From: Erythrobacter sp. SCSIO 43205 | Lineage (GTDB): Bacteria; Pseudomonadota; Alphaproteobacteria; Sphingomonadales; Sphingomonadaceae | Assembly: GCF_019904235.1 (NCBI RefSeq) | Contig: NZ_CP063202.1 | Location: forward strand, 3,286,001-3,350,000 | DNA: 64,000 nucleotides | Reading direction: 5' to 3' | Shown here: positions 16,349-25,656 of the stretch, in pieces | Numbering within the stretch: the first letter of the stretch is position 1 | How the letters are laid out: each line of letters opens with the position of its first letter | Position numbers and translations under genes: made by a program | Notes under the pieces: generated by a model | What the model saw: only the letters and a program-made list of their open reading frames with translations | Database searches by the model: none | What the model was told of the DNA's origin: nothing

Positions 16349-17443
16349 TTAGCGTGGCAACATAGTGCTGCGCGCGATCCGGCCCACCAAATTAAACATT
16401 CCGGGATGGTTTGCCCCCTCATAGGTTGAACCATCGCCAAGCTCTCGCGCAAGACGGCGGTGCGCTTCGGGCAGGTCGTGATAGGGCATAGAGGGCATCA
16501 GATGGTGGAGCGCGTGATAACGCAGTCCCACTGGTGCCCAGATCTCCGCAGCGATACCCGGCGGCGGTACGTTCACGCTGTCCAAAAATTGCGCGGTCAC
16601 GGTCATTGGTTCGCCCTCATTCTCCCACAGGTGCGCCACCAGAGTGCGCAGCTGGTTGAGAAGAGTGGTGAACGACATAATGGCAAGCGCGACAAGCAAC
16701 GGTTTCCAGCCAATCACAAGCGGGCTGAGCATCAGAGCGATAGCCCAAACACTCGCCCCGAATTGCTGCCAGCGAACCTGCTTTGCAAACTCGCCCTTAG
16801 CCGGTTTGCGGCGAAAATCAGGGTTGATCGAAAGCGATGAAGCGCGCTCCCACACAAAACGGCGCAACGGGGGCACAAAAAGACCTAAAGGCACCAGAAC
16901 GGCGGAACGGATGAGCACAGCGACCGGCGCAAGCAATGCAACGATCACAAAGACCGGCAAGCTCCACGGCTTCATCAGAGCAAGTGGAAGATATTCCGGA
17001 TCCTCAATCGTGCCGTACTGAGTGCGCTTGTGATGGATGACGTGCACGCCTTCATACATGAAGCTGGGCGCCATCATCGGAATACCGACGAGCAGGTTCC
17101 AAACCAAACGAAAGCCGGGCAGCGCGTCTTTGTGGATGTGCGTGAGCTCGTGAATGAACATGAGCGATCGATACAACGCCAGCGATGCCACAAGCCCTGC
17201 GATGATCGCCACAGCAAGGTTGGTCGTCAAAATTGCCGTTGCAATTCCGGCATAACCAATCGCTGTCGAAATCAGCATATCAGGCCAAAAGATGCTGGCC
17301 TTTGCTTCGCCCAAATCTTTCGTCAGCTCGCGCGCTGCGCGCAGCATATCCTTGTCGTCCCGCGTCTGGAAATCAGCGCGGGTCGCACGTGGCCTTGGCG
17401 TCTCAGGCGCGCCGCTGGTTGAGATGGATTGGTGCATAGTCAT
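16349..17443 (-). CDS. Membrane fatty acid desaturase
   Basis: 364 residues from the ATG at 17443 (AGGA upstream). The three histidine boxes of membrane di-iron desaturases are present: HELTH (residues 98-102), HVIHH (134-138) and HALHH in the C-terminal third, with hydrophobic helices between them. It introduces a double bond into acyl chains of lipids or a related substrate, using O2. The substrate and position cannot be told from sequence; alkane-hydroxylase-like members share the fold. It is divergent from the YghO-like gene. Confidence 0.85.
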   Translation of the reverse strand: MTMHQSISTSGAPETPRPRATRADFQTRDDKDMLRAARELTKDLGEAKASIFWPDMLISTAIGYAGIATAILTTNLAVAIIAGLVASLALYRSLMFIHELTHIHKDALPGFRLVWNLLVGIPMMAPSFMYEGVHVIHHKRTQYGTIEDPEYLPLALMKPWSLPVFVIVALLAPVAVLIRSAVLVPLGLFVPPLRRFVWERASSLSINPDFRRKPAKGEFAKQVRWQQFGASVWAIALMLSPLVIGWKPLLVALAIMSFTTLLNQLRTLVAHLWENEGEPMTVTAQFLDSVNVPPPGIAAEIWAPVGLRYHALHHLMPSMPYHDLPEAHRRLARELGDGSTYEGANHPGMFNLVGRIARSTMLPR

Positions 17444-17608
17444 GAAAAATCGTTCCTGCAGCCTGGCTCTATACCCTATTGCAGCGCACAATCGCAAACT
17501 GTCTGTTTTGATCTCAGTGATCGATTACCTTGCGTCATGGCTTTGCGCGCTTCATGGCAGATTGCGGATGGTAAACATTGACGCATATCAAGAGGGTTTC
17601 GGGGTAAA

Positions 17609-18766
17609 ATGACTTCACCGATCACAATTGAACGGGTGACGGATAAAAAAGGGCGTGCTCGCTTTGTTGATCTGGGCCGCGCATTTGCAACGCAGGTTCC
17701 TCATTCGGTTCCCCAATTGCGCTCTGAACAATTAGAGCTGGTGGACCCGGACAAAAACCCGCTGTTCGGACACACACGGGCACAGCTTTTCATTGCTATA
17801 CGTGGTGGCAAAGCTGTGGGACGCATATCGGCTCAAATCGATGAACTCGCGCTGAAGATGCCGGAAAGCCAGGGTTTTGGTCCTGGCACAGGGATGTTCG
17901 GATATTTCGATGCAGAAGACGAACACGTCGCCAAAGCGCTGTTGGAAGCAGCCGAAGACTGGCTCAAAGAGCAAGGGATGACGCGCGTCCTCGGCCCGAT
18001 TTCGATGGCCATGTGGGAAGAGCCCGGGCTTCTCGTCAAAGGCCACGACCATCCCCCCATGGTGATGATGGGGCACCATCCGGCACACTATCAGGCGATG
18101 ATCGAAGGTGCGGGCTATACGCGGGCAAAAACCCTCTACACCTATGACCTTGACATAACGAAAGAATTCCCCCCGCTGGTCCAGCGCATCGTCCAATCGG
18201 GCGAGCGCAACAAACGCATCACCATACGGCAGGTGAGCCACAAAAACTGGGACGAAGATGCAGCCATCGTCCTCTCGATCCTGAATGATGCGTGGTCGGA
18301 CAATTGGGGATTCGTGCCCTTCACCCCCGAAGAGGTAAAATACGGCGGCAAAAAGCTGAAACCGATCATCAAGGAAGAGCTGAATATGATCGCAGAGGTC
18401 GATGGGCGTCCCGTCGCTTTCATGCTCGTTTTCCCTGACGTGAACCATGTCCTTGCCAAGATTAAAGGCAAATTGTTCCCATTTGGCTGGTTCCACCTAT
18501 TGCGCTGGCTGCGAAAACCGAAAGAAGGGGGAATGCGCGTCCCTCTTATGGGAGTGCTCAAAGAGTATCAGAACTCGCGGCTTGCAAGCCAGCTTGCCTT
18601 CATGATGATCAGCTATATCCGCCTAAACGCGACTGAAAAATATGGTTCGCAGCGTGGCGAGATCGGTTGGATTTTGGAAGACAATCAGGGGATGGTTGCC
18701 ATAGCCGATACCATCAACAGCCAGATCAACCGCGAATATGCCATCTATGAAAAGAGCCTTGCATAG
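17609..18766 (+). CDS. YghO-like GNAT-superfamily protein
   Basis: 385 residues, the full length of the conserved YghO-like family (GNAT fold). Features include the stretch FGPGTGMFGYFDAED (about residues 90-104), the motif GPISMAMWEEPGLLVKG and the C-terminal GEIGWILEDNQGM. The biochemical function of the family is not established. Its stop is 15 bases before the terminator hairpin of an oppositely oriented predicted sRNA. Confidence 0.8.
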   Translation: MTSPITIERVTDKKGRARFVDLGRAFATQVPHSVPQLRSEQLELVDPDKNPLFGHTRAQLFIAIRGGKAVGRISAQIDELALKMPESQGFGPGTGMFGYFDAEDEHVAKALLEAAEDWLKEQGMTRVLGPISMAMWEEPGLLVKGHDHPPMVMMGHHPAHYQAMIEGAGYTRAKTLYTYDLDITKEFPPLVQRIVQSGERNKRITIRQVSHKNWDEDAAIVLSILNDAWSDNWGFVPFTPEEVKYGGKKLKPIIKEELNMIAEVDGRPVAFMLVFPDVNHVLAKIKGKLFPFGWFHLLRWLRKPKEGGMRVPLMGVLKEYQNSRLASQLAFMMISYIRLNATEKYGSQRGEIGWILEDNQGMVAIADTINSQINREYAIYEKSLA

Positions 18767-18780
18767 TGGCGGCAAAAACC

Positions 18781-18815
18781 AAAAAGGCCCCCGCTCCTTA
18801 GGAGCGGAGGCCTTT
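18781..18815 (-). terminator. Rho-independent terminator of the predicted sRNA
   Basis: 15 paired positions (one G-T) with a TAA loop and TTTTT on the minus strand at 18785-18781. On the plus strand the hairpin is followed by CGGGA, not T, so it works for leftward transcription rather than for the upstream + gene. Confidence 0.8.
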
Positions 18816-18866
18816 CGGGATCTTATCGCCAGCCACATGGACGGGAGGGGGGATCAGGCTGGCGAC
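18781..18866 (-). ncRNA. Predicted stress sRNA with C-rich loop
   Basis: On the minus strand a transcript from about 18866 would begin with a perfect 9-base stem TCGCCAGCC/GGCTGGCGA (18865-18857 with 18834-18826). Its 22-base loop contains CCCCCCTCCC (18852-18843), a Shine-Dalgarno-like target sequence. About ten bases later comes a 15-base terminator stem (18815-18801 with 18797-18783) followed by five T in the minus direction only. An EcfG-like promoter ends eight bases upstream. Stem, C-rich loop, terminator and GSR promoter recall the Caulobacter sRNA GsrN; homology is not claimed. No long reading frame fits. Confidence 0.65.
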
Positions 18867-18874
18867 ATTCAATA

Positions 18875-18899
18875 AATGATTGCAAAGGCGCAGGGTTCC
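18875..18899 (-). promoter_or_regulatory. EcfG-like promoter of the predicted sRNA
   Basis: GGAAC (18899-18895), 16-base spacer, CATT (18878-18875). The consensus for alphaproteobacterial EcfG sigma factors is GGAAC-N16/17-CGTT, so one base of the -10 differs. It is placed 8-10 bases from the 5' stem of the sRNA and is divergent from phyR. Confidence 0.55.
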
Positions 18900-19035
18900 C
18901 AAGTTTTAAAAAAATTTCTAATCTGCCTTTGCGAAAGTGCAAATCCCGGTCCATACGAGAGGACCAAGGAGACGGCGAACAGGCAAGATTTCGTCGTTTT
19001 CCCTTAAGTTTAAAGCGTGCGCGTCGGAGATGATT

Positions 19036-19809
19036 TTGTCGCTCAGTCAAAAAATTGCAGGCGAGCTTCCTTTTTTGCGCCGCTATGCGCGGGCGCTCAG
19101 CGGTTCGCAGGTGCGAGGGGATGCCATTGTCAAGGAGACGCTTGAGAAAGCGCTTGGCGATGAGGCTCTCAAAAAATCATTAGAGGGCGGGCGCGAGGCG
19201 CTTTACCGGGTGTTTCATCTGGTTCTCGATGAGCGCGGAATGCAAGCGCAAGCATCCTCAAATACCGATGCAAAAGAGCAAAGCGCGCTTGCCAAGCTCA
19301 GCGCCATGACCGACCAGACGCGCCAGGCCCTGTTGCTGACCACCGTCGAAGGGTTCAACACCGCTCAAGCAGCGCAAATCATGGGCATTGGCGCTGACGC
19401 GGTGGATCAGCTTAATCGAGCCGCAATCGCGCAAATCGATGCAGAGCAAAGAACCAGCGTGCTCGTGATCGAAGACGAACCGATGATCCTGATGCAGCTG
19501 GAAGATCTCGTGCTCTCACTAGGCCACGAAATAAGCGGCACGGCGACCACCAAATCAGAAGCGATTCAATCGGTTAAAGAAAACCAGCCCGGGCTAATTC
19601 TTGCAGACATCCAGCTTGCCGATGGCTCATCGGGCCTTGATGCGGTCAAAGACATCATGGAAATCGCCGAGGTTCCCGTGGTGTTTATCACCGCCTACCC
19701 CGAACGACTTCTTACCGGCGACCGTGTGGAGCCTACCTATCTTGTGACCAAGCCATTCCGAGAGGATACGGTTAAAGCCTCGATAAGTCAGGCTTTATTC
19801 TTTGGTTAA
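19036..19809 (+). CDS. phyR: General stress response regulator PhyR
   Basis: 257 residues from TTG at 19036, giving the family-typical start MSLSQKIAGELPFLRRYARAL; GGAG lies six bases upstream of this TTG, whereas the ATG at 19030 almost abuts it. The N-terminal sigma-like domain (residues about 1-130) mimics EcfG and binds NepR. The C-terminal receiver (about 140-257) has acidic residues in VIEDEP and the phosphorylation site D191 (ILADIQL) plus the Lys of VTKPF. On phosphorylation it titrates NepR and frees EcfG. nepR and ecfG follow on the same strand. Confidence 0.95.
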   Translation: MSLSQKIAGELPFLRRYARALSGSQVRGDAIVKETLEKALGDEALKKSLEGGREALYRVFHLVLDERGMQAQASSNTDAKEQSALAKLSAMTDQTRQALLLTTVEGFNTAQAAQIMGIGADAVDQLNRAAIAQIDAEQRTSVLVIEDEPMILMQLEDLVLSLGHEISGTATTKSEAIQSVKENQPGLILADIQLADGSSGLDAVKDIMEIAEVPVVFITAYPERLLTGDRVEPTYLVTKPFREDTVKASISQALFFG

Positions 19810-19866
19810 AGCGGCGCGCCTTCTTTTTCACCGTTTCTGGCAATTGAGAGTTCTGCTCAAGACAAG

Positions 19867-19891
19867 GGAACATTTGCTAACTTTGCAAGTT
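19867..19891 (+). promoter_or_regulatory. EcfG-type promoter of nepR-ecfG
   Basis: GGAAC (19867-19871), 16-base spacer, AGTT (19888-19891). It lies 93 bases before nepR, so the sigma factor probably activates its own operon, as in other alphaproteobacteria. Confidence 0.75.
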
Positions 19892-19983
19892 TCACCATCA
19901 TCAACCCATAGCGCACTGCGCAAGTGTGGGTGTTATGGCCTCGCGGTATGTTCCGCCAGGCATGGGAAAATGCAGGTCTGTTG

Positions 19984-20205
19984 ATGAGCTCAGCCAAGAA
20001 ACCGGATAAGGATAAACCTGATGTGGGCGCAAAAACGCCCATGGATCAGGGTGCCGAGTCTCCGGCTTGGGCCGATGGGCTCAAACAACTCTACAACTCG
20101 GTCGTGGATGAGCCACTGCCCGACAGTTTCAAGGACCTGCTCGACGCTTTCGATGAAAGCACCGGGCCCGGCGACAATAATGCCGGAACCGGAAAGTCGG
20201 ATTAG
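19984..20205 (+). CDS. nepR: Anti-sigma factor NepR
   Basis: 73 residues from ATG at 19984. The core LKQLYNSVVDEPLPDSFKDL is the diagnostic NepR segment, with acidic, disordered ends. It binds EcfG in unstressed cells and phospho-PhyR during stress. The stop TAG overlaps the GTG start of ecfG by one base, so the two are translationally coupled. A longer in-frame start at 19924 lies downstream of the promoter but is not supported by family length. Confidence 0.93.
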   Translation: MSSAKKPDKDKPDVGAKTPMDQGAESPAWADGLKQLYNSVVDEPLPDSFKDLLDAFDESTGPGDNNAGTGKSD

Positions 20206-20843
20206 TGGCAGGCGACACAAAACCCAACAAACCCACCGCAAAGGAACGCGCCGCATTCAAGCGCGAACTGACCGAGGTTATTCCGCATTTGCGCGCATTT
20301 GCCCGCGGGCTTTGTGGCCGCGCGGACATGGCCGATGATCTGGTTCAAGAGGCGCTTCTTAAAGCGTGGGCTGCACAAGACAGGTTTGAACCTGGCACCT
20401 CAATGCGCGCATGGACCTTCGTGATTTTGCGCAATGCCTATCTCACCGATATGCGCCGCAACCGGTTTCGCGGCACCTATGATGAAGGCGTGGCTGAGCG
20501 CATATTGACGCAGCCCGCAGAGCAGGAGGAGCCTTTGCATCTCTCCGATATGCATCGCGCGCTTCTGACGCTCCCGCCTGAGCGGCGCGAGGCGCTATTG
20601 CTCGTGGGTGCTGGCGGCTTTTCTTATGAAGAAGCAGCCGAGATTTGCGGCTGCGCGCTTGGAACGATCAAAAGCCGCGTGGGCCGTGCACGCGCCGCAC
20701 TCAATGAAATGCTATCCAAAGACAATGTGCCGGGCCGTTCCATTGCGGATGGCACAGCGCATTCCGAAATCCTCGATGAGCTCGACAATGTGGTCGCCGA
20801 GAGCGGCTTTATGGGTAACGGAAAAGACACGCCCGAGCACTGA
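20205..20843 (+). CDS. ecfG: RNA polymerase sigma factor EcfG
   Basis: 212 residues, GTG start overlapping the nepR stop. Sigma-2 region (HLRAFARGLCGRADMADDLV, then AWAAQDRFEPGTSMRAWTF) and sigma-4 region (LTLPPERREALLLVGAGGFS, then CALGTIKSRVGRARAAL) are both complete. It directs the general stress regulon from GGAAC-N16/17-CGTT promoters. The C-terminal extension of about 35 residues after sigma-4 is acidic. Three matching promoters occur in this window. Confidence 0.95.
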   Translation: MAGDTKPNKPTAKERAAFKRELTEVIPHLRAFARGLCGRADMADDLVQEALLKAWAAQDRFEPGTSMRAWTFVILRNAYLTDMRRNRFRGTYDEGVAERILTQPAEQEEPLHLSDMHRALLTLPPERREALLLVGAGGFSYEEAAEICGCALGTIKSRVGRARAALNEMLSKDNVPGRSIADGTAHSEILDELDNVVAESGFMGNGKDTPEH

Positions 20844-20921
20844 AATCGCGCGTCGGAAACTTGCGCGCTTGGCGATTACGGGCTGCTCTCATAGGCTGCG
20901 CTTCAGGAGCTGAAGCCGCTG

Positions 20922-22076
20922 ATGAACCAACAGATTCCACCTGAGCCTTCGGATAAAGACGCTGCAAGCCAAGAGCAGCTGCGCTTACTGTCCGCGCTTG
21001 TGGTGTTGATCGGTATCGGGCTTTTTCTGGCACTGCCCTTTGTGCTCTCCATCGGTTCGGTAGTTTTTTTGCCTTTGGTGACAGCGGTGCTGCTATCCAT
21101 TTTGCTCTCTCCGCTTGCAGACCATCTGGCGCGTCTTGGGTTTCCCAATGTGCTTGCTTCGCTGGCGTCTCTCCTCGTGTTTGTAGGAGCGGTGCTGCTT
21201 GCGTTGGCGCTCATCCTTCAACCTGCGCTTGATCTGTTCGCGCAGATCCCCGAAATCGCAGGTCAGGTGGGCCAGCGGTTTGAGGACCTTCGCGACGAAT
21301 TTAGATGGCTTGCGATTGCCAATGCCGAATTGGCGAAAATCATGGGAGACACAGGCACTTCCGAGGTCGTGCTGGCGACGCCAAGCTTGCTTGAAGAAAT
21401 CGCCTTTGCAACGCCATCGGTAGTGGTCGAAGTGCTTATCATGATGCTCATGGCGTTCTTCATGATCGAAGCGCGCGTGCGGATGCGCCGTCACCTTTTG
21501 TTCGACCGGGCAAGCTTCGGCTCCAGCGTGAAAGCTGCGCGCGCCATGCGAGAGGTGCAGGATAAGGTTGCGGCCTACATCATGACCGTTGGCATGATTA
21601 ACGCAGGCGTCGGCGTGATCGTTGCAGGCGGAGCTTGGGCGTTGGGCGTGGATGCGCCGATCATGTGGGGCGGCCTTGCTATGCTTTTGAACTTCGTGCC
21701 TTACATCGGTCCGATGGCGATGTTCGCCCTGCTTGCGCTCTTTGGCATTGGTACTGGGGAAACGGTTTGGTTGGGCATGATCCCGGCGCTCGCATACCTT
21801 GGCTTGAATGCGATTGAGGGAAACCTTGTTACCCCTTCGATCCTCGGCGCGCGCTTTACGATGAGCCCGGTCATGATCCTCATCGCGCTATCGTATTTCA
21901 CATGGATTTGGGGCGTGCCGGGCGCGCTTTTGTCAGTCCCGATTTTACTAACCCTCACCGCGCTCTTCGATCATATCGGCAGGCCCAACCTGATCGGCTT
22001 TGTTTTTGGCGAACCCCTTTTCAAGGGCGACGCGGCGGAGCGCGGGCGAGAAGAAGAACAGGCTCCTGTCGGATAA
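20922..22076 (+). CDS. AI-2E/PerM family transporter
   Basis: 384 residues with about eight membrane helices and the family pattern: two N-terminal helix pairs, a soluble middle part (residues about 95-160) and the C-terminal signature LLNFVPYIGPMAMFA with EGNLVTPSILGARFTMSPV. The family includes AI-2 exporters and Na+/H+ antiporters, so the substrate is open. It lies 78 bases after ecfG on the same strand without an obvious promoter. Confidence 0.85.
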   Translation: MNQQIPPEPSDKDAASQEQLRLLSALVVLIGIGLFLALPFVLSIGSVVFLPLVTAVLLSILLSPLADHLARLGFPNVLASLASLLVFVGAVLLALALILQPALDLFAQIPEIAGQVGQRFEDLRDEFRWLAIANAELAKIMGDTGTSEVVLATPSLLEEIAFATPSVVVEVLIMMLMAFFMIEARVRMRRHLLFDRASFGSSVKAARAMREVQDKVAAYIMTVGMINAGVGVIVAGGAWALGVDAPIMWGGLAMLLNFVPYIGPMAMFALLALFGIGTGETVWLGMIPALAYLGLNAIEGNLVTPSILGARFTMSPVMILIALSYFTWIWGVPGALLSVPILLTLTALFDHIGRPNLIGFVFGEPLFKGDAAERGREEEQAPVG

Positions 22077-22085
22077 GGAAAAACC

Positions 22086-23351
22086 CTAATCCGCGTTCCG
22101 GTCAACTGCGCTAACGACCGCAACATTCATCGTCACATTGGCAAGCGTGCGCATGATGTCGGGCAGCATTTCCACCGCCACCAGCAGCGCCAAGGGCTCA
22201 ACCGGAACACCCATGGCAAGCGCGATGGGTCCGATGGAGACGACGAAGCTGATCGAGCCGGGCAGGCTTACCGAACCCACTGAAATGATAAGCGCCACCA
22301 ATATTCCGGCAACGGCCAGGGCAGGCGAAATCTCAACCCCGGCAAGCGCTGCGACATACATTGCGACCGCGAGATTCATCGCAGGCGAGGTTGCGCGGAA
22401 TATGGCAACCGCAAGCGGCAGGACGAACTCGGCTGTGCTTGATCTCAGTCCCAAACGGCTTGCACTGTCGAGCTGCGCTGGCAGGCTCGCAAGCGAGCTT
22501 TGCGTGGAAATTGCAACGGCCTGTGCCGGGATAATCTGCCGGGCGAACCGCCAAGGGCTGATCCCACCAAGCAGCCATGCGACAAAATAGGCGAGCACAA
22601 GGATAAATCCGCCCATGGCCGAGACGACCAGAATATAATGCCCAAGCGCTGCGAACGCCCCGCCCCCACTGCGCATTCCAACCCCAAAGGCGAGCGCGAA
22701 GACGCCCAGTGGCGCAATCCAGAGCACCCAACCGATGATCAGCAGCATCGCATTGGCGAGCGCGTGGAAGAAACCCATCAGGCGTGCGTTCTGATCCTTG
22801 GGGAGCTGCGAAATCGCAATCGCCAGAAGCGCGAAGAAAATCGTGAGCGGAAGCATCGCGGTTTCCGCCGCAGCGGCAATCATATTGGGCGCGATAAGCG
22901 AGGCGAGAAAGTCGAGAATATCGGGAACCGCGAGTTCTTCATCAGGCACCTGCGCCAGGAACCCGCTTGCGCTTTCCGGGATCGGGAAGGCGGTCAGAAG
23001 CAAGGGCAGCATCACCGCTGTGAATATTCCGCCAAGGATAAGCACGCCGAAAACTAGCCCCAAAAACCGCCGGGCTGCTGCTCCTGCGCGCGCGGCCGCC
23101 ATCATTTGCGCTAAGCCCAGCACCAGCAAGCTCGCAACCAGAGGGATGATCGTCATCTGAAGAGCGCGCAGCCACAAGGTTCCGACAAGGCCGATGAGTT
23201 CAAGGATGCGCTGAGGCAAATCAGCACCGCCAAGCGCCACGCCAAGGGCGAGCCCCAGGACCAATGCCGCGAAGGTTGCGATCACAGGTAAGCGGATCGT
23301 GACCAGCTCATATCCTGTATCCACCGCCTGCTTGTCGCTTTGATTGTTCAA
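22086..23351 (-). CDS. Dicarboxylate/amino acid:cation symporter
   Basis: 421 residues from TTG at 23351, preceded by AGGGACAGGTGA; an ATG at 23390 in the same frame lacks a ribosome site. It has the DAACS topology of eight helices with two re-entrant loops; the first is AISTQSSLASLPAQLD. The second conserved region reads LPLAVAIFRATSPAMN, where well-studied members have a DGTA motif, so the cation site differs from GltP and DctA. Import of dicarboxylates or amino acids is likely; the substrate is unknown. Confidence 0.83.
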   Translation of the reverse strand: MNNQSDKQAVDTGYELVTIRLPVIATFAALVLGLALGVALGGADLPQRILELIGLVGTLWLRALQMTIIPLVASLLVLGLAQMMAAARAGAAARRFLGLVFGVLILGGIFTAVMLPLLLTAFPIPESASGFLAQVPDEELAVPDILDFLASLIAPNMIAAAAETAMLPLTIFFALLAIAISQLPKDQNARLMGFFHALANAMLLIIGWVLWIAPLGVFALAFGVGMRSGGGAFAALGHYILVVSAMGGFILVLAYFVAWLLGGISPWRFARQIIPAQAVAISTQSSLASLPAQLDSASRLGLRSSTAEFVLPLAVAIFRATSPAMNLAVAMYVAALAGVEISPALAVAGILVALIISVGSVSLPGSISFVVSIGPIALAMGVPVEPLALLVAVEMLPDIMRTLANVTMNVAVVSAVDRNAD

Positions 23352-23505
23352 GTCACCTGTCCCTGTAATTCGCGGCCATAGCGTCTGCATGAGCGATAAC
23401 CGTGTCAGAACAAAGTGACAAATGGCGCGCCAGCCAATAACGCTGTGGCAAGACTATGCTGCTAGGGGCGGCGCAAAACAGGTTCAGGACGGGAAGCGAT
23501 TTTCC

Positions 23506-24843
23506 ATGACACGCAAGTTCTTTGGCACTGATGGCATCAGGGGCCGCACCAACGCAGGGGTAATGACAGCCGCCACCGCGATGCGCGTGGGGCAAGCGGC
23601 GGGCAATTACTTCGTGCGCGGCACACACCGGCACCGCGTCGTGATCGGCAAAGACACGCGCCTTTCTGGTTACATGATGGAAAGCGCTCTGGTCGCTGGC
23701 TTCACCAGTGTAGGCATGGACGTGATTATGACCGGTCCCCTGCCAACGCCCGCCATCGCGCTTCTCACCCGCGAAATGCGCGCTGATCTTGGCGTGATGA
23801 TTTCGGCTAGCCACAACCCTTACGCCGATAACGGTATTAAGCTGTTCGGCCCTGATGGTTTCAAACTTTCCGATGAGGCTGAGGCTGAGATCGAGGCTTT
23901 GTTAGAAGCCGAACCCACACTGGCATCGGCTGAAAACATTGGCCGGGCACGCCGGATCGACGATGCGCGTGGGCGATATATCCATGCGGTCAAAAACTCG
24001 GTTGGTTCGGATGTGCGCTTTGACGATCTGAAAGTCGTGGTCGATTGCGCCAATGGGGCCGCCTATCAAGTCGCGCCCTCTGCCATTTGGGAGCTTGGCG
24101 CAGAGGTTATCACGATTGGCGTTTCGCCCAATGGCACCAATATCAATGACGGCGTTGGCTCCACTTCGATCGAAGCGCTTCAGGCCAAGGTTGTCGAGGA
24201 AGGCGCGCATATCGGGATCGCGCTTGATGGCGATGCGGACCGGCTGATCGTCGTCGATGAAAAGGGGCGCAAGGTCGATGGCGACCAGATCATGGCCCTG
24301 ATCGCCAGCCGTATGCACGAAAAAGGCTCGCTCAAAGGCGGGGGCGTGGTCGCAACGGTCATGTCGAACCTGGGGTTGGAGCGCTATCTTGAGGGCTTGG
24401 GCCTCACGCTGGAGCGGACCAAAGTCGGCGACCGCTATGTTCTTGAACGGATGAAAGAAGGCGGCTTTAATGTGGGTGGTGAACAATCAGGCCACATGAT
24501 CCTGACCGACCATGGAACGACTGGCGATGGCACCGTGGCTGCGATGCGTGTGCTCGCCTCGTTGGTACGATCGGGCAAACCTGCAAGCGAAATCCTCCAC
24601 CAGTTCGACCCTGTGCCGCAGCTTCTCAAAAACGTGCGCTATGAAGGCGGCGCGCCGCTTGAAAATGATGTCGTAAAGGCGGTCATCGCCGACGCCGAAG
24701 CCGAGCTTGAAGGCAAAGGCCGCCTGGTCATTCGTGCATCAGGCACAGAGCCAGTGATCCGCGTGATGGCCGAAGGCGATGATGCCGCACAAGTCGAGGC
24801 GGTGGTTGACCGGGTGTGCGACGCCGTTCGCAGTGCCGCGTAA
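23506..24843 (+). CDS. glmM: Phosphoglucosamine mutase
   Basis: 445 residues from ATG at 23506 ([13 protein letters not shown]), the exact family length; the frame extends upstream to 23422 but this is not conserved. It interconverts glucosamine-6-phosphate and glucosamine-1-phosphate for UDP-GlcNAc, peptidoglycan and LPS. The phosphoserine is S102 in ISASHNP; the Mg2+ loop is DGDADR, and sugar and phosphate loops are GGEQSGH and RASGTEP. thiD follows 12 bases later and is probably cotranscribed. Confidence 0.96.
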   Translation: MTRKFFGTDGIRGRTNAGVMTAATAMRVGQAAGNYFVRGTHRHRVVIGKDTRLSGYMMESALVAGFTSVGMDVIMTGPLPTPAIALLTREMRADLGVMISASHNPYADNGIKLFGPDGFKLSDEAEAEIEALLEAEPTLASAENIGRARRIDDARGRYIHAVKNSVGSDVRFDDLKVVVDCANGAAYQVAPSAIWELGAEVITIGVSPNGTNINDGVGSTSIEALQAKVVEEGAHIGIALDGDADRLIVVDEKGRKVDGDQIMALIASRMHEKGSLKGGGVVATVMSNLGLERYLEGLGLTLERTKVGDRYVLERMKEGGFNVGGEQSGHMILTDHGTTGDGTVAAMRVLASLVRSGKPASEILHQFDPVPQLLKNVRYEGGAPLENDVVKAVIADAEAELEGKGRLVIRASGTEPVIRVMAEGDDAAQVEAVVDRVCDAVRSAA

Positions 24844-24855
24844 GGCTCGCAACCG

Positions 24856-25656
24856 ATGAAAAAACCACCGCGCATTTTGTCCATCGCTGGTTCTGATTCC
24901 AGCGGTGGCGCTGGCATCCAAGCGGACATCAAAACCATCACCATGCTGGGTGGTTATGCCATGACCGCCATCACCACGGTGACCGCGCAAAACAGCGTCG
25001 GCGTGCAAGCAATTGCGCCCATGGCGGGCAGCGTTGTCGCCAGCCAGATTGCTTCGTGTCTCGAGGACATCGGTGTTGATGCAGTCAAAATCGGGATGCT
25101 TCACGATGCCGATGTGATCGCGCAAGTTGCAGGCGCACTTGATAATGTCGATGCGCCGATTGTGATCGACCCGGTGATGGTAGCAACCAGCGGCGCTGCG
25201 CTGATCGATCCAGATGCAGTGGCAGCTTTGCGTGACACCATGTTCCCATTGGCGGCGCTGATCACCCCCAACCTACCGGAACTTGCTCACCTTTTGGGCC
25301 GCAGCCTCAACACGAGCGATGACATGATCGAAGCAGCCAAGGAGCTTTCAGGCATCACGGGAACGGCTGTTCTGGCAAAAGGCGGTCACACGCAAGACGC
25401 GCGGGTGATCGACCTCCTATACGAGCCGCAAGGCCGCACGGTGCAATTCGATCACGAACGGATCGACACACCCCACACCCACGGCACCGGATGCACGCTA
25501 TCCTCAGCCATCGCCACGCTTTTAGGACACGGCCAAAGCCTTGAACATTCGGTCAAATTGGGCCGGAATTTCGTGCTGAACGCGATCAAGGCAGCGCCCG
25601 GATTTGGCTCTGGCAATGGTCCCCTTGGGCACCAGGCAGTGCGTAGCCTCGATTAA
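24856..25656 (+). CDS. thiD: HMP/HMP-phosphate kinase ThiD
   Basis: 266 residues, family length. Phosphorylates hydroxymethylpyrimidine and its monophosphate in thiamine synthesis or salvage. Ribokinase-fold signatures are AGSDSSGGAGIQADIKT at the start and the anion hole HGTGCTLSSAIA near residue 216. Directly downstream of glmM, and its stop overlaps the stop of the convergent LOG gene by four bases. No other thiamine genes or TPP riboswitch are visible nearby. Confidence 0.95.
   Translation: MKKPPRILSIAGSDSSGGAGIQADIKTITMLGGYAMTAITTVTAQNSVGVQAIAPMAGSVVASQIASCLEDIGVDAVKIGMLHDADVIAQVAGALDNVDAPIVIDPVMVATSGAALIDPDAVAALRDTMFPLAALITPNLPELAHLLGRSLNTSDDMIEAAKELSGITGTAVLAKGGHTQDARVIDLLYEPQGRTVQFDHERIDTPHTHGTGCTLSSAIATLLGHGQSLEHSVKLGRNFVLNAIKAAPGFGSGNGPLGHQAVRSLD

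Noticed and set aside
19030..19032. ATG as phyR start
   Set aside because: It nearly overlaps GGAG; TTG at 19036 has correct spacing and gives the family-typical N-terminus.
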